This document shows positions 57,280-64,000 of a stretch of 64,000 bases of DNA, piece after piece. The translations under genes were made by a program, and so were the position numbers. The stretch's first letter is position 1. The number at the start of each line of letters is the position of its first letter. The notes beneath the pieces were generated by a model, which saw nothing but the letters and a program-made list of their open reading frames with translations, had not been told where the DNA came from and did no database searches. The stretch comes from Hoeflea sp. 108. GTDB lineage: Bacteria > Pseudomonadota > Alphaproteobacteria > Rhizobiales > Rhizobiaceae. The stretch lies in NCBI RefSeq assembly GCF_000372965.1, contig NZ_KB890024.1, forward strand, positions 4,676,304 to 4,740,303. Direction: 5' to 3'.

Positions 57280-57570
57280 TCAGAGCACCATCGGCGCGAT
57301 GGTGGTCGCGATGAACTGGCGGATGAAGAACAAGATGAGCAAAAGGATGATCGGCGAGATGTCGATACCGCCGAGATCGGGCATAAAACGGCGGATCGGC
57401 CGGAGCGCCGGCTCGGTCAGCTTGTAGAGCATGTTGCCGATGGTGCCGACGAACTGGTTGCGCGGATTGACCACGTTGAAGGCATAAAGCCACGAGAAGA
57501 TCGCCGAGGCGATGATGATCCACCAGTAAAGGTCGAGAGCCAGGACAACAGTCTGAATGAGGGCGAGCAT
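57280..57570 (-). CDS. yggT: YggT family membrane protein
   Basis: A 96-residue inner-membrane protein with two hydrophobic helices (about residues 3-30 and 72-93) and the family loop NVVNPRNQFVGTIGNMLYKLTEPALRPIRRFMPDLGGIDISPIILL. YggT proteins are linked to membrane stress tolerance and, in some bacteria, cell division. GGAGAACGG precedes the ATG; the in-frame extension to 57735 is rejected. The 232 bp between this gene and the tRNA hold two divergent promoters and nothing else that I recognise. Confidence 0.92.
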   Translation of the reverse strand: MLALIQTVVLALDLYWWIIIASAIFSWLYAFNVVNPRNQFVGTIGNMLYKLTEPALRPIRRFMPDLGGIDISPIILLLILFFIRQFIATTIAPMVL

Positions 57571-57757
57571 GCCGTTCTCCAATGAATTGCCGACATTTAG
57601 CCATTGCACGCTTTTGCGGCAAGACCCGGCGGTGCTGTGCCGACCGACAACCACTGCTCTCGAGCCGGGTATCGGCTGCTGGCTGGAGGAGGCGCAATGG
57701 GCAGGAGCAACAACAAAACGCAGCGGCAACTGCAATGCCCTTACGGAAAACGCTTGC

Positions 57758-57786
57758 TTGACATCGGCCCTCGAGCGTCAATAAAT
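57758..57786 (+). promoter_or_regulatory. Promoter of tRNA-Ala
   Basis: A consensus -35 TTGACA (57758-57763), preceded by GC, and ATAAAT as -10 (57781-57786) with a 17-bp spacer. It is 16 bp before the tRNA gene, so transcription would begin close to the mature 5' end. Confidence 0.7.
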
Positions 57787-57802
57787 GCGCCATCCGCTGG
57801 AT

Positions 57803-57878
<76 letters not shown>

Positions 57879-58030
57879 GCGGAAATCACCAAAATACAGC
57901 CCTCATACCGGGCTTCCGTGTTGTCGTTAATTTTCAGGCTTTTGGCTTGGAAGCAGCGACCTAGGTCAGCTGGAGAGACGCATTCATGGGCCGGTCTCGG
58001 CCTCTTGTCTCTCTAATGCATTTCCCGTGC

Positions 58031-58780
58031 TTAGTGTTGCTGCAGTCCTGTGATCATGGCGATGATCTCGTTCTTGTCGGTCTTGGCCGTCTCGCGGATA
58101 CCGATCTGGCGGCCGCGGCGGAGGACGCAGATGCGATCCGACAGCTTGAACACCTGGTCGAGGCTGTGGCTGATGATCAGAACGCCGATGTTGCGCTGCT
58201 TGAGCGACTGGACGATCTCCTCGACCTTGGCCGTCTCGGCGACGCCGAGTGCCGCTGTCGGCTCGTCGAGCAGGATCAGCTTGCTCGCCCAGTGCGTGGC
58301 CCTGGCGATCGCCACGCCCTGGCGCTGGCCGCCCGAGAGGTCGCGGATGGTGGCGTGGGCAGAGGGGATACGGACGTCGAGCTCCTTCACCAGCTTCTCG
58401 GTTTCGGCGATCATCCTGCGGCGGTCGAGCAGTCCGAATCCGTTCACCGGTTCGCGGCCGAGGAACATGTTCATGTAGACCGACTGCTGGTCGGCCAGCG
58501 CCAGATCCTGATAGACCACCTCGATACCGTGGGCGCGAGCCATCGTCGCGTTCGCCATGGTCACCGTCTCGTCCTCTATGGTGATCGTACCCGAGGTCGG
58601 TGTGTAGACGCCCGAGATGATCTTGATAAGCGTCGACTTGCCGGCACCGTTGTCACCGACCAGCGCGACGATCTCGCCCGCACGCACCTCGAGCGAGAAA
58701 CTCTCGATCGCGGTGATGCCGCCGAAGGTCTTGCGGATGTCTGTGAGCCTAAGGATGGGGGCTGCTTGCGTCGTAGTCAT
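58031..58780 (-). CDS. CUT2-type ABC transporter ATP-binding protein
   Basis: A 249-residue ATPase with one nucleotide-binding domain: Walker A VGDNGAGKSTLIKI, Q-loop VYQDLALADQQSVY, signature LSGGQRQGV, Walker B LILLDEPTAALG, H-loop ISHSLDQV. The YTPTSGTI and NMFLGREP segments place it among carbohydrate-type (RbsA/FrcA) ATPases. Unlike the double-domain RbsA (about 500 residues) it has a single domain like rhizobial FrcA. It is the last gene of the cluster, 9 bp after the racemase gene. Confidence 0.93.
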   Translation of the reverse strand: MTTTQAAPILRLTDIRKTFGGITAIESFSLEVRAGEIVALVGDNGAGKSTLIKIISGVYTPTSGTITIEDETVTMANATMARAHGIEVVYQDLALADQQSVYMNMFLGREPVNGFGLLDRRRMIAETEKLVKELDVRIPSAHATIRDLSGGQRQGVAIARATHWASKLILLDEPTAALGVAETAKVEEIVQSLKQRNIGVLIISHSLDQVFKLSDRICVLRRGRQIGIRETAKTDKNEIIAMITGLQQH

Positions 58781-58789
58781 GTCACCCTC

Positions 58790-59989
58790 CTAGACCGGCC
58801 ACGCGGCGGTTTCGCCGAAGCCGGTCTCGATCGTTTCCACCTTGGGCGCGCCCTTCGAGGTGCCGGATACGCCGACCACATAGGCGCGGGTGACGAAGGC
58901 CTGGCCGCGGAAGCCGAAGACGGCGGTGTCGCCTGGCTTCGGCGCGCCGGGACCGGTCGCGTCGATCATGCCGTAATAGTCGATGGCCGAGGGCGGCGGC
59001 ACCTCCACGCTGCGCAACGCTGCTGACGCCGTCGTCGGCTCCGAACCGACAATCGCCTTGACGTCGTAGTCGGGGAAGATCGGGTCGATGTAGAAGCCAC
59101 CGCCGAAGCAATAGGCCTTGCCGCCCGACAGGTGCGAAACCTCGGTCAAATAGAGCACCGCCGGCAATTCCGGCAGATCTTCCATCACATGCAACGCAGT
59201 GGTGCCGTGCAGGCCGTTGCCCGGCTCGCATTGCGTAGCACCTGCTTCGGCGAGTGCGGCGAGCATGACGGATGATGTCGTGCCCGGCGCGTTCACCTCG
59301 ATATCCCTGCGCCCTGCCTTGGCCAGCGCTGCGGCGGTCTTGGTCAGCGTCGCGAGATTGTGGGTCGGTACCACCTTGCGACTGGCGTGGTCGAAAAGCA
59401 GCGCCGGGAAGGTGGTGATGCCAGCGAAGCGGCCGCCCTCCAGCGCGTCGAAGCGGTCGGCGACCGCAGTCACGTCGGCGGCGGCGAAACCGCCCTCATG
59501 CCCGCGATAGAAGGTGTCGCCCTCGGCGTGGATGCGGGCCAGAAGGTCCTGCGTGCGGCCGGCAGCCCGTGCGCCTGAGGCCGCTTCTTCGGCCTTGCTG
59601 TCGTTGAACACTGTCCAGTAGTCGGGCTTGAAGGTTACGGCCGCGGCTGTGGCCTCGTGGCGGGCCACCTGCTGCAGGTGGCCGAGATGCGCGACCTTAA
59701 GCCCCGCCTTGTGGGTGGCGCGGGCGCAGGCCATGTCGACGGCTACCGCGCTGTCAATGCCGCCGCGCTTGACCGCCTGGCAGAACGAACTGGAACGACC
59801 GACCTGCTTGGTCATGGCGAATATCTTGAGGCCGAGACGGCGGGCTTCGGCGCCGAGAACGCCGGCGTTGCGCTCGACCGCATCGAGATCGAGCACATAG
59901 GCATTGGCCGGAATCTTGCCCTGCTGGTGCAGGGTCATCGCCGCTTCGATGAAGGCCGGGTTGCGGCGGCGCAGTACGTCGAGAAACAT
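58790..59989 (-). CDS. YhfX-type PLP-dependent racemase
   Basis: A 399-residue fold-type III PLP enzyme with an alanine-racemase-like N-terminal barrel. The N-terminus is FLDVLRRRNPAFIEAAMTLHQQGKIPANAYVLDLDAVERNA, the PLP lysine is Lys61 in FAMTKQVGRS, and APGTTSSVMLAAL, CEPGNGLHGTTALHV and GGKAYCFGGGFYID are typical of E. coli YhfX and its relatives. The natural substrate is unknown. It is encoded between the permease and the ATPase of an ABC system, 11 and 9 bp apart, so it must act on the imported compound or a close product. Confidence 0.87.
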   Translation of the reverse strand: MFLDVLRRRNPAFIEAAMTLHQQGKIPANAYVLDLDAVERNAGVLGAEARRLGLKIFAMTKQVGRSSSFCQAVKRGGIDSAVAVDMACARATHKAGLKVAHLGHLQQVARHEATAAAVTFKPDYWTVFNDSKAEEAASGARAAGRTQDLLARIHAEGDTFYRGHEGGFAAADVTAVADRFDALEGGRFAGITTFPALLFDHASRKVVPTHNLATLTKTAAALAKAGRRDIEVNAPGTTSSVMLAALAEAGATQCEPGNGLHGTTALHVMEDLPELPAVLYLTEVSHLSGGKAYCFGGGFYIDPIFPDYDVKAIVGSEPTTASAALRSVEVPPPSAIDYYGMIDATGPGAPKPGDTAVFGFRGQAFVTRAYVVGVSGTSKGAPKVETIETGFGETAAWPV

Positions 59990-60000
59990 GTGTGCTTCCT

Positions 60001-60978
60001 TCAGCGGGACTTTTCGCGCAGCGACACGGCGACTGCGGCAAGTATGATGAGACCGCGAACGATCATCTGGTCGGAGACGGAAAGGCCCATCAGGATCAGG
60101 CCATTGTTGAGCATGCCCATCATCAGCGAGCCGACGAGCGCGCCGATGACCGACCCCTTGCCGCCGTTGAGCAGCGTGCCGCCGACGATGACGGCAGCTA
60201 TCACCGTCATCAGGTCTGTTTCACCGAGCGTGTATTTCGCCGCCTGCAGGCGGCCGGCGTAAAGCAACCCGGCAAGACCTGCGAGGCCGCCGCTGATGGC
60301 AAGGACTGCGAGGCGAATGCGCGGCACGCTGATGCCCGACACGCTGGCCGCGCGCGCATTGTCGCCGGTCGCCAGCACATGGGCGCCGAAGCGCGTCTCG
60401 CGGTAGATGATGTGACCGAACGCGACCGCGATCGCCGTCCACCAGATCAGCGACGGGATGCCGAGGAACACGCCCGAACCGAAGAAGCCGGTAAAGGTGC
60501 TGTCTGTGACCGGGATGGAGCGCAGGTTGGTCATTGACCGCGCCACGCCGGCAAACAATCCCATTGTAGCCAGCGTCACAAGGAACGACGGCAGCCGGAC
60601 ATAAGCGACCAGCGCACCGTTGAGCAGACCGATCAGCAGGCCAGCGCCCAGGCCGGCAAGAACGCCTGCGACCAGCCCGTATTCGTTGATCGTCACTGCT
60701 GCGGCAAGGGCCGCGACGGCCACTGTCGATCCGATGGAGAGGTCGATCTCACCGGCCGACATGACAAACACCAGACCGATGGCCATTACAGTGGCGGGCG
60801 CGGTCTGCAGCACGATGTTGGAGAGATTGCGGACCGTCAGGAAGCCGCTGTCCTTCAGCACGATGGCGAAGAACAGGAAGATCGCCAGGAAGCCAAGATA
60901 GACGACATATTGCTGCAAGTTGATGCGACTGGCCGGGCCGGCCTGCTGGCCGGTGAGGCTGGTGTTGGCTGGGGGCAT
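60001..60978 (-). CDS. CUT2-type ABC transporter permease
   Basis: A 325-residue inner-membrane protein with eight to ten hydrophobic helices. VFVMSAGEIDLSIGSTVAVAALAAAV, NGALVAYVRLPSFLVTLATMGLFAGVA, and VIVGGTLLNGGKGSVIGALVGSLMMGMLNNGLIL are the classical RbsC/FrcC signatures. It is expected to form a homodimer that works with the ATPase encoded two genes downstream and with one or both binding proteins. A GC-rich hairpin separates it from the upstream binding-protein gene. Confidence 0.94.
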   Translation of the reverse strand: MPPANTSLTGQQAGPASRINLQQYVVYLGFLAIFLFFAIVLKDSGFLTVRNLSNIVLQTAPATVMAIGLVFVMSAGEIDLSIGSTVAVAALAAAVTINEYGLVAGVLAGLGAGLLIGLLNGALVAYVRLPSFLVTLATMGLFAGVARSMTNLRSIPVTDSTFTGFFGSGVFLGIPSLIWWTAIAVAFGHIIYRETRFGAHVLATGDNARAASVSGISVPRIRLAVLAISGGLAGLAGLLYAGRLQAAKYTLGETDLMTVIAAVIVGGTLLNGGKGSVIGALVGSLMMGMLNNGLILMGLSVSDQMIVRGLIILAAVAVSLREKSR

Positions 60979-60994
60979 CTTTCTTCCTCCTGGT

Positions 60995-61017
60995 GGCAGG
61001 GGGTGCCACCCCCCTGC
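60995..61017 (-). promoter_or_regulatory. Hairpin between binding-protein and permease genes
   Basis: GGCAGGGGGT and ACCCCCCTGCC form a 10-bp stem with one bulged C. No T-run follows, so it is not a full terminator. Hairpins here often protect the upstream binding-protein mRNA from 3' decay and let it be made in excess over the permease. Confidence 0.6.
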
Positions 61018-61025
61018 CCTGACAA

Positions 61026-62090
61026 CTACTTCGCGGCCTCGGCGACGCTCGCCGGCACATCTTTGTTGAGCGACGTCTTCCAGCCTTCGGCCACGGTCGC
61101 CTTGGTCACGGCGAGCGAGTCGACGACGAGGAACGGCTTCTGGTCGACACCTACAAGCGCGCCCGCGGCCGACCGCGCTGCCGTCACGCCGATATTGTAC
61201 GCCTCGTCGGCAACCAGTGCTGCGATGTTGCCGCCCTTGACCATGTCGAGCGCCGCAGGCTCGTTGAGGTCAAGCGTGACGATCCTGGTGTGGCTGTTGC
61301 CAGCATTGCGCAGTGCCGACAGCACGCTCAGCGCCGGCTCGGCCCAGGTCACGTAGATGCCATCGAGATCGGGGTGCTGGGTCACCATCGCCTGAGCGAT
61401 TTCCTCGCTGCGGGCGGGGTCGGCCATGCCAGCCTCGGCGACGATCTTCATCTCCGGATAATCCTGCTCGATGGTCGCCTTGAAGGCGCTGTCGCGCTGG
61501 TTGGTGACGTAGAAATCGGCGTCGTGGAAAATGTAGCCGAGCTTGCCCTTCTTGCCGAGCGCGTCGGCCATGGCGACGGCCGCCTTGTTGCCCATCTGGA
61601 ACAGGTCGTCGGAGACGATGGTCACATAGTCCTTGCCGTGCACGTAGCCAGCCGGCGAATTGTCGACGAATGCGAGCTTGACGCCGGCGCTGCGCGCCGG
61701 ATCGTAGACGACGGCGGCGGTCGCCGGGTCGACCGGCAACGAGACGATGATCGACGGCTTCTTCGCCATCACCGTCTCGACGTCGGCCTTCTGGCGCGCA
61801 GCATCAAAGCCGGCGTCAGTCTGGGCAATCACCTCGATGCCCAAGCGCTTGAACTCGTCATGCGCGCCGGAATTCACAGCATTGGTGTATTCGCTCATCT
61901 CGTGCCAGACGAGCGCTGCGGTAAACTTGCCGTCCTTGATCTTCTGTTCCTGGTCCGGCGTCAGCACCACGCTCTTTGCCGGCGTCGGCTGTTCGCCATT
62001 CGGACCCTTGGTGGTGCCGTCAGCGGCAAGGGCCGCGGTCACAGATAGCATTGCTGCGGAAAGGGCGAGTGCCCTCAATGTCATGCGCAT
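61026..62090 (-). CDS. CUT2-type ABC transporter substrate-binding protein, copy 1
   Basis: A 354-residue periplasmic protein: signal peptide (MRMTLRALALSAAMLSVTAALAADG) and a two-lobe type I binding fold with FTAALVWHEMSEYTNAVNSGAHDEFKRLGIEV, SLPVDPATAAVVYDPARSAGVKLAFVDNSPAGYVHGKDY and HPDLDGIYVTWAEPALSVLSAL. It belongs with RbsB-like proteins. It is clearly homologous over its whole length to the upstream copy (shared TNAV, DAGFDAARQ, YVTNQRD, GIYVTWAEP, LDMVKGGN). Confidence 0.93.
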   Translation of the reverse strand: MRMTLRALALSAAMLSVTAALAADGTTKGPNGEQPTPAKSVVLTPDQEQKIKDGKFTAALVWHEMSEYTNAVNSGAHDEFKRLGIEVIAQTDAGFDAARQKADVETVMAKKPSIIVSLPVDPATAAVVYDPARSAGVKLAFVDNSPAGYVHGKDYVTIVSDDLFQMGNKAAVAMADALGKKGKLGYIFHDADFYVTNQRDSAFKATIEQDYPEMKIVAEAGMADPARSEEIAQAMVTQHPDLDGIYVTWAEPALSVLSALRNAGNSHTRIVTLDLNEPAALDMVKGGNIAALVADEAYNIGVTAARSAAGALVGVDQKPFLVVDSLAVTKATVAEGWKTSLNKDVPASVAEAAK

Positions 62091-62116
62091 GACTGTTCCT
62101 CCCTGGCAGATGGTGC

Positions 62117-62140
62117 CCCGGCGGCGCTTTGGCCACCGGG
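62117..62140 (-). promoter_or_regulatory. Hairpin between the two binding-protein genes
   Basis: A 9-bp stem (one G:T pair) with 6-nt loop, no T-run, in the 59-bp gap after copy 2. Its position mirrors that of the hairpin after copy 1, suggesting the same mRNA-stabilising or read-through-limiting role. Confidence 0.55.
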
Positions 62141-62149
62141 ACGGATGGC

Positions 62150-63211
62150 CTACTTGGCTGCGCCGAGCACCGACTTCGGCGCGTCGCGGTTCAGAGATTC
62201 CTTCCAGCCCTCGGCAACATTGTCCTTGGTCACTGTCAGCGCCGGAGCCACGACGAAGGCCGGCGTCTGCTGGCCAAGCAGCGACTTGAGGCCGGCGGCG
62301 GCCATGGCGCGGCCGAGTTCGTAGGCTTTGTCGGCGACAAGCGCGGTCACGTTGCCACCCTTGACCATGTCGAGCGCCACAGGCTCGGCGAGGTCGAGCG
62401 TCACCACCTTGGTCTTGGCGTTGCCGCTGGAGCGCAGGGCCGAGAGCACGCCGTCGGCGGGCTCCGCCCAGGTCACGTAGATGCCGTCGAGATCAGGGTT
62501 CTGCAGCAGCATGGCATTGGCCAGTTCCTCGGCCCGCGCCGGATCGGAGATGCCCTGCTCGGCGACGATCTTGATGTCGGGGTAGCTCTTTTCGATCGTC
62601 GTCTTGAACGCCTGGTCGCGCTGGTTGGTGACGTAATAGGTGGCGTCATGGAAGATGTAGCCGACCTTGCCCTTACCGCCGATGGACTTGGCAAGTGCGT
62701 CGGCTGCCTGCTTGCCCATCTGGAACAGGTCGTCGGTGACGATCGCGGCATAATCGGAGCCGTGCTTGTAGCCGCTCGGCAGGTTGGACAAGAACACCAG
62801 CTTGGTGCCGTCCTTGACCGCCTGGCGGAAGGCTTCGGCCGAGGTTACCGGGTCGAGCGGCAGGGCCAGGATGACATTGGGCTTGGCCGCGAGCGCGGTC
62901 TCGATGTCGCTGCGCTGGCGCGCCGCGTCGAAGCCTGCATCGGTAGTCACCGCGACCTCTACTCCGGCGCGGGCGAACTCGTCCTTGGCGCCGGCCGACA
63001 CCGCATTGGTGAAGTCCGACGAGGTGTGCCACAGCAGGGCCGCCTTGTAGCCCTTGTCCTTCAGGGTACCGATGTCGGCATCCGACAGGGCGACGTCGGC
63101 GCTCGGCGTCGCCGCCTCGCCCGAAGGGCCGACCGTCTGGGCGATGGCCGATCCGGCAGCCAGCATAAGACTGCCTGCGAGGGCAGCGGCAAGCATCTTC
63201 TTAATGATCAT
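62150..63211 (-). CDS. CUT2-type ABC transporter substrate-binding protein, copy 2
   Basis: A 353-residue periplasmic protein: signal peptide (MIIKKMLAAALAGSLMLAAGSAIA) then the RbsB-like fold with YKAALLWHTSSDFTNAVSAGAKDEFARAGVEV, ALPLDPVTSAEAFRQAVKDGTKLVFLSNLPSGYKHGSDY and NPDLDGIYVTWAEPADGVLSAL. It is a tandem duplicate of the next gene, diverged most in the segment that lines the ligand cleft (DNSPAGYV against SNLPSGYK). The two may bind different but related ligands for one permease. It follows the M20 gene at 36 bp. Confidence 0.93.
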   Translation of the reverse strand: MIIKKMLAAALAGSLMLAAGSAIAQTVGPSGEAATPSADVALSDADIGTLKDKGYKAALLWHTSSDFTNAVSAGAKDEFARAGVEVAVTTDAGFDAARQRSDIETALAAKPNVILALPLDPVTSAEAFRQAVKDGTKLVFLSNLPSGYKHGSDYAAIVTDDLFQMGKQAADALAKSIGGKGKVGYIFHDATYYVTNQRDQAFKTTIEKSYPDIKIVAEQGISDPARAEELANAMLLQNPDLDGIYVTWAEPADGVLSALRSSGNAKTKVVTLDLAEPVALDMVKGGNVTALVADKAYELGRAMAAAGLKSLLGQQTPAFVVAPALTVTKDNVAEGWKESLNRDAPKSVLGAAK

Positions 63212-63247
63212 GTTTTCCTCCCGATCATATCTAGCAAAGTAGGCAGT

Positions 63248-64000
63248 TCACTCGATGACCCCGCAGTAGCGGGCCATGAAGGCAGCGAAGGCAACGACGC
63301 CGGCGAGATATTCCTCGACCTCGACGTGCTCCTCGTAGGTGTGGCAGTTGCGGATATCGCCCGGCGCGCAATAGACGGCGGGAATGCCCAGCCGATTGAC
63401 GAAGAACGGCGATTCCGACCAGAACGGCGCGCCTTCGATCGTGCCGCGCCCTAGCAGAGCCTGGCCGAGCGCATCGGACAGCATGGCAACCTCCGAGGCA
63501 TTGGCATCGATCTCGGCGGCGGTTCCGCCCAGCACATGGTCGCGTCCCGCCGGATAGGCGAACTCGACCTTGATCTCGGGATCGGAGATCGCGCCGCACA
63601 CGGTCGCCTCGATCTCGGCGGCGGCAGTATCGAGGGACTCGCCCGGCAGCAGCTTGCGGATCAGGGACAGCGTGCAGCGCTCGGGCACCGCGATGTAGCC
63701 GCCGCCGGAAAGCCCGGTGATGAGCAGGAAACCGCGCCCGACCAGCGAGTGCTGTGCCCGCGCCGCGATCTCATCGGAATGCTGCCACAGCGCGCTCATC
63801 GCTGCGTGGCTCGCCTTGAGCGCATCCTTGCCCAGTTCCGGTACGCCGAAATAGGCAGACTTGCCGGTGATGGTAATGTCCGTGATGAAAAAGCCGATCT
63901 GCGCCGGATAGACGGCAAGCCGGGTCGGCTCGACATAGACGGTGAAATCGGGACGCCGCACCTCGCCGCTCTCGATACGGACGGCAAGATCCTTGATGCC
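63248..64000 (-). CDS. M20 family amidohydrolase/peptidase (C-terminal part, 5' end outside)
   Basis: About 250 C-terminal residues are visible, open to the right edge of the window. GFFITDITITGKSAYFGVPELGKDALKASHAAMSAL is the lid/dimerisation region of M20 enzymes; GGGYIAVPERCTLSLIRKLLPGESLDTA is the following strand; and NCHTYEEHVEVEEYLAGVVAFAAFM near the C-terminus holds the last metal-binding His. Such enzymes remove acyl groups from amino acids (ArgE, DapE types) or cleave dipeptides. As the first visible gene of the cluster it would process the compound that the ABC system imports. Confidence 0.87.
   Translation of the reverse strand, partial: GIKDLAVRIESGEVRRPDFTVYVEPTRLAVYPAQIGFFITDITITGKSAYFGVPELGKDALKASHAAMSALWQHSDEIAARAQHSLVGRGFLLITGLSGGGYIAVPERCTLSLIRKLLPGESLDTAAAEIEATVCGAISDPEIKVEFAYPAGRDHVLGGTAAEIDANASEVAMLSDALGQALLGRGTIEGAPFWSESPFFVNRLGIPAVYCAPGDIRNCHTYEEHVEVEEYLAGVVAFAAFMARYCGVIE

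Overview
The window comes from the chromosome of a high-GC alphaproteobacterium, almost certainly order Rhizobiales and most likely the Mesorhizobium/Aminobacter (Phyllobacteriaceae) side. The reasons are: an F1-only atpHAGDC operon with priA and fsaA just upstream and no Fo genes; an Ala/Lys-rich N-terminal extension on AtpD; a rhizobial-type RhaI with RhaM; a 180-kDa-class NAD-glutamate dehydrogenase; a Usg protein; the order rsmB - heparinase-like - purH; and a dispersed palindrome of rhizobial type after purH. I see no insertion sequence, prophage, integrase or CRISPR array. Gene density is about one per kb.

Layout. 1-1.5 kb: end of an L-rhamnose/fucose-type sugar operon (rhaI, rhaM, class II aldolase). 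1.5-3.6 kb: an ECF sigma factor coupled to a small membrane protein, then an alpha-methylacyl-CoA racemase-like gene. 3.6-8.9 kb: atpHAGDC on the minus strand, with an extra 79-residue CxxC protein between atpD and atpC. 9-13.9 kb: small membrane protein, Asp/Glu racemase, methyltransferase, priA, fsaA. 13.9-25.7 kb: Lrp regulator with a divergent DMT exporter, AAA ATPase, lptE-leuS, YggS, an orphan amino-acid binding protein, a DUF2235 hydrolase, usg and acs. 25.7-29.3 kb: small secreted proteins (Excalibur-like, thermonuclease, PepSY), a creatininase-family amidohydrolase with an operator-like site, a MerR/AhpD-like pair and an unassigned structured transcript. 29.4-35.4 kb: htpX, rsmB, heparinase-like, purH. 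35.5-48.2 kb: UMF1-type transporter, NAD-GDH, LysE exporter, YCII protein, typA, Rsm22-like, M3 oligopeptidase. 48.3-54.9 kb: MarR with an MFS drug-efflux protein, a tightly coupled five- to six-gene minus-strand string around pdxY, and LemA with two TPM-domain proteins. 55-57.9 kb: GNAT, ppa, a secreted protein, the YggU/YggT pair and tRNA-Ala(CGC). 58-64 kb: a CUT2 (FrcBCA-like) ABC transporter with two tandem binding proteins, a YhfX-type PLP racemase and an M20 amidohydrolase that runs off the right edge.

Most of the window is ordinary core genome. The parts that deserve follow-up are (i) the 27.9-28.2 kb structured transcript, which has a 14-nt perfect match to the 16S anti-Shine-Dalgarno tail in front of a 23-codon ORF and ends in a strong terminator; (ii) the coupled CxxC ORF inside the ATP synthase operon; (iii) the sugar-type ABC transporter tied to an amino-acid racemase and an amidohydrolase, whose substrate cannot be a plain sugar judging by its neighbours; and (iv) the chain of overlapping small membrane proteins, pdxY and DUF429. 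All family assignments were made by reading motifs, without a database search.
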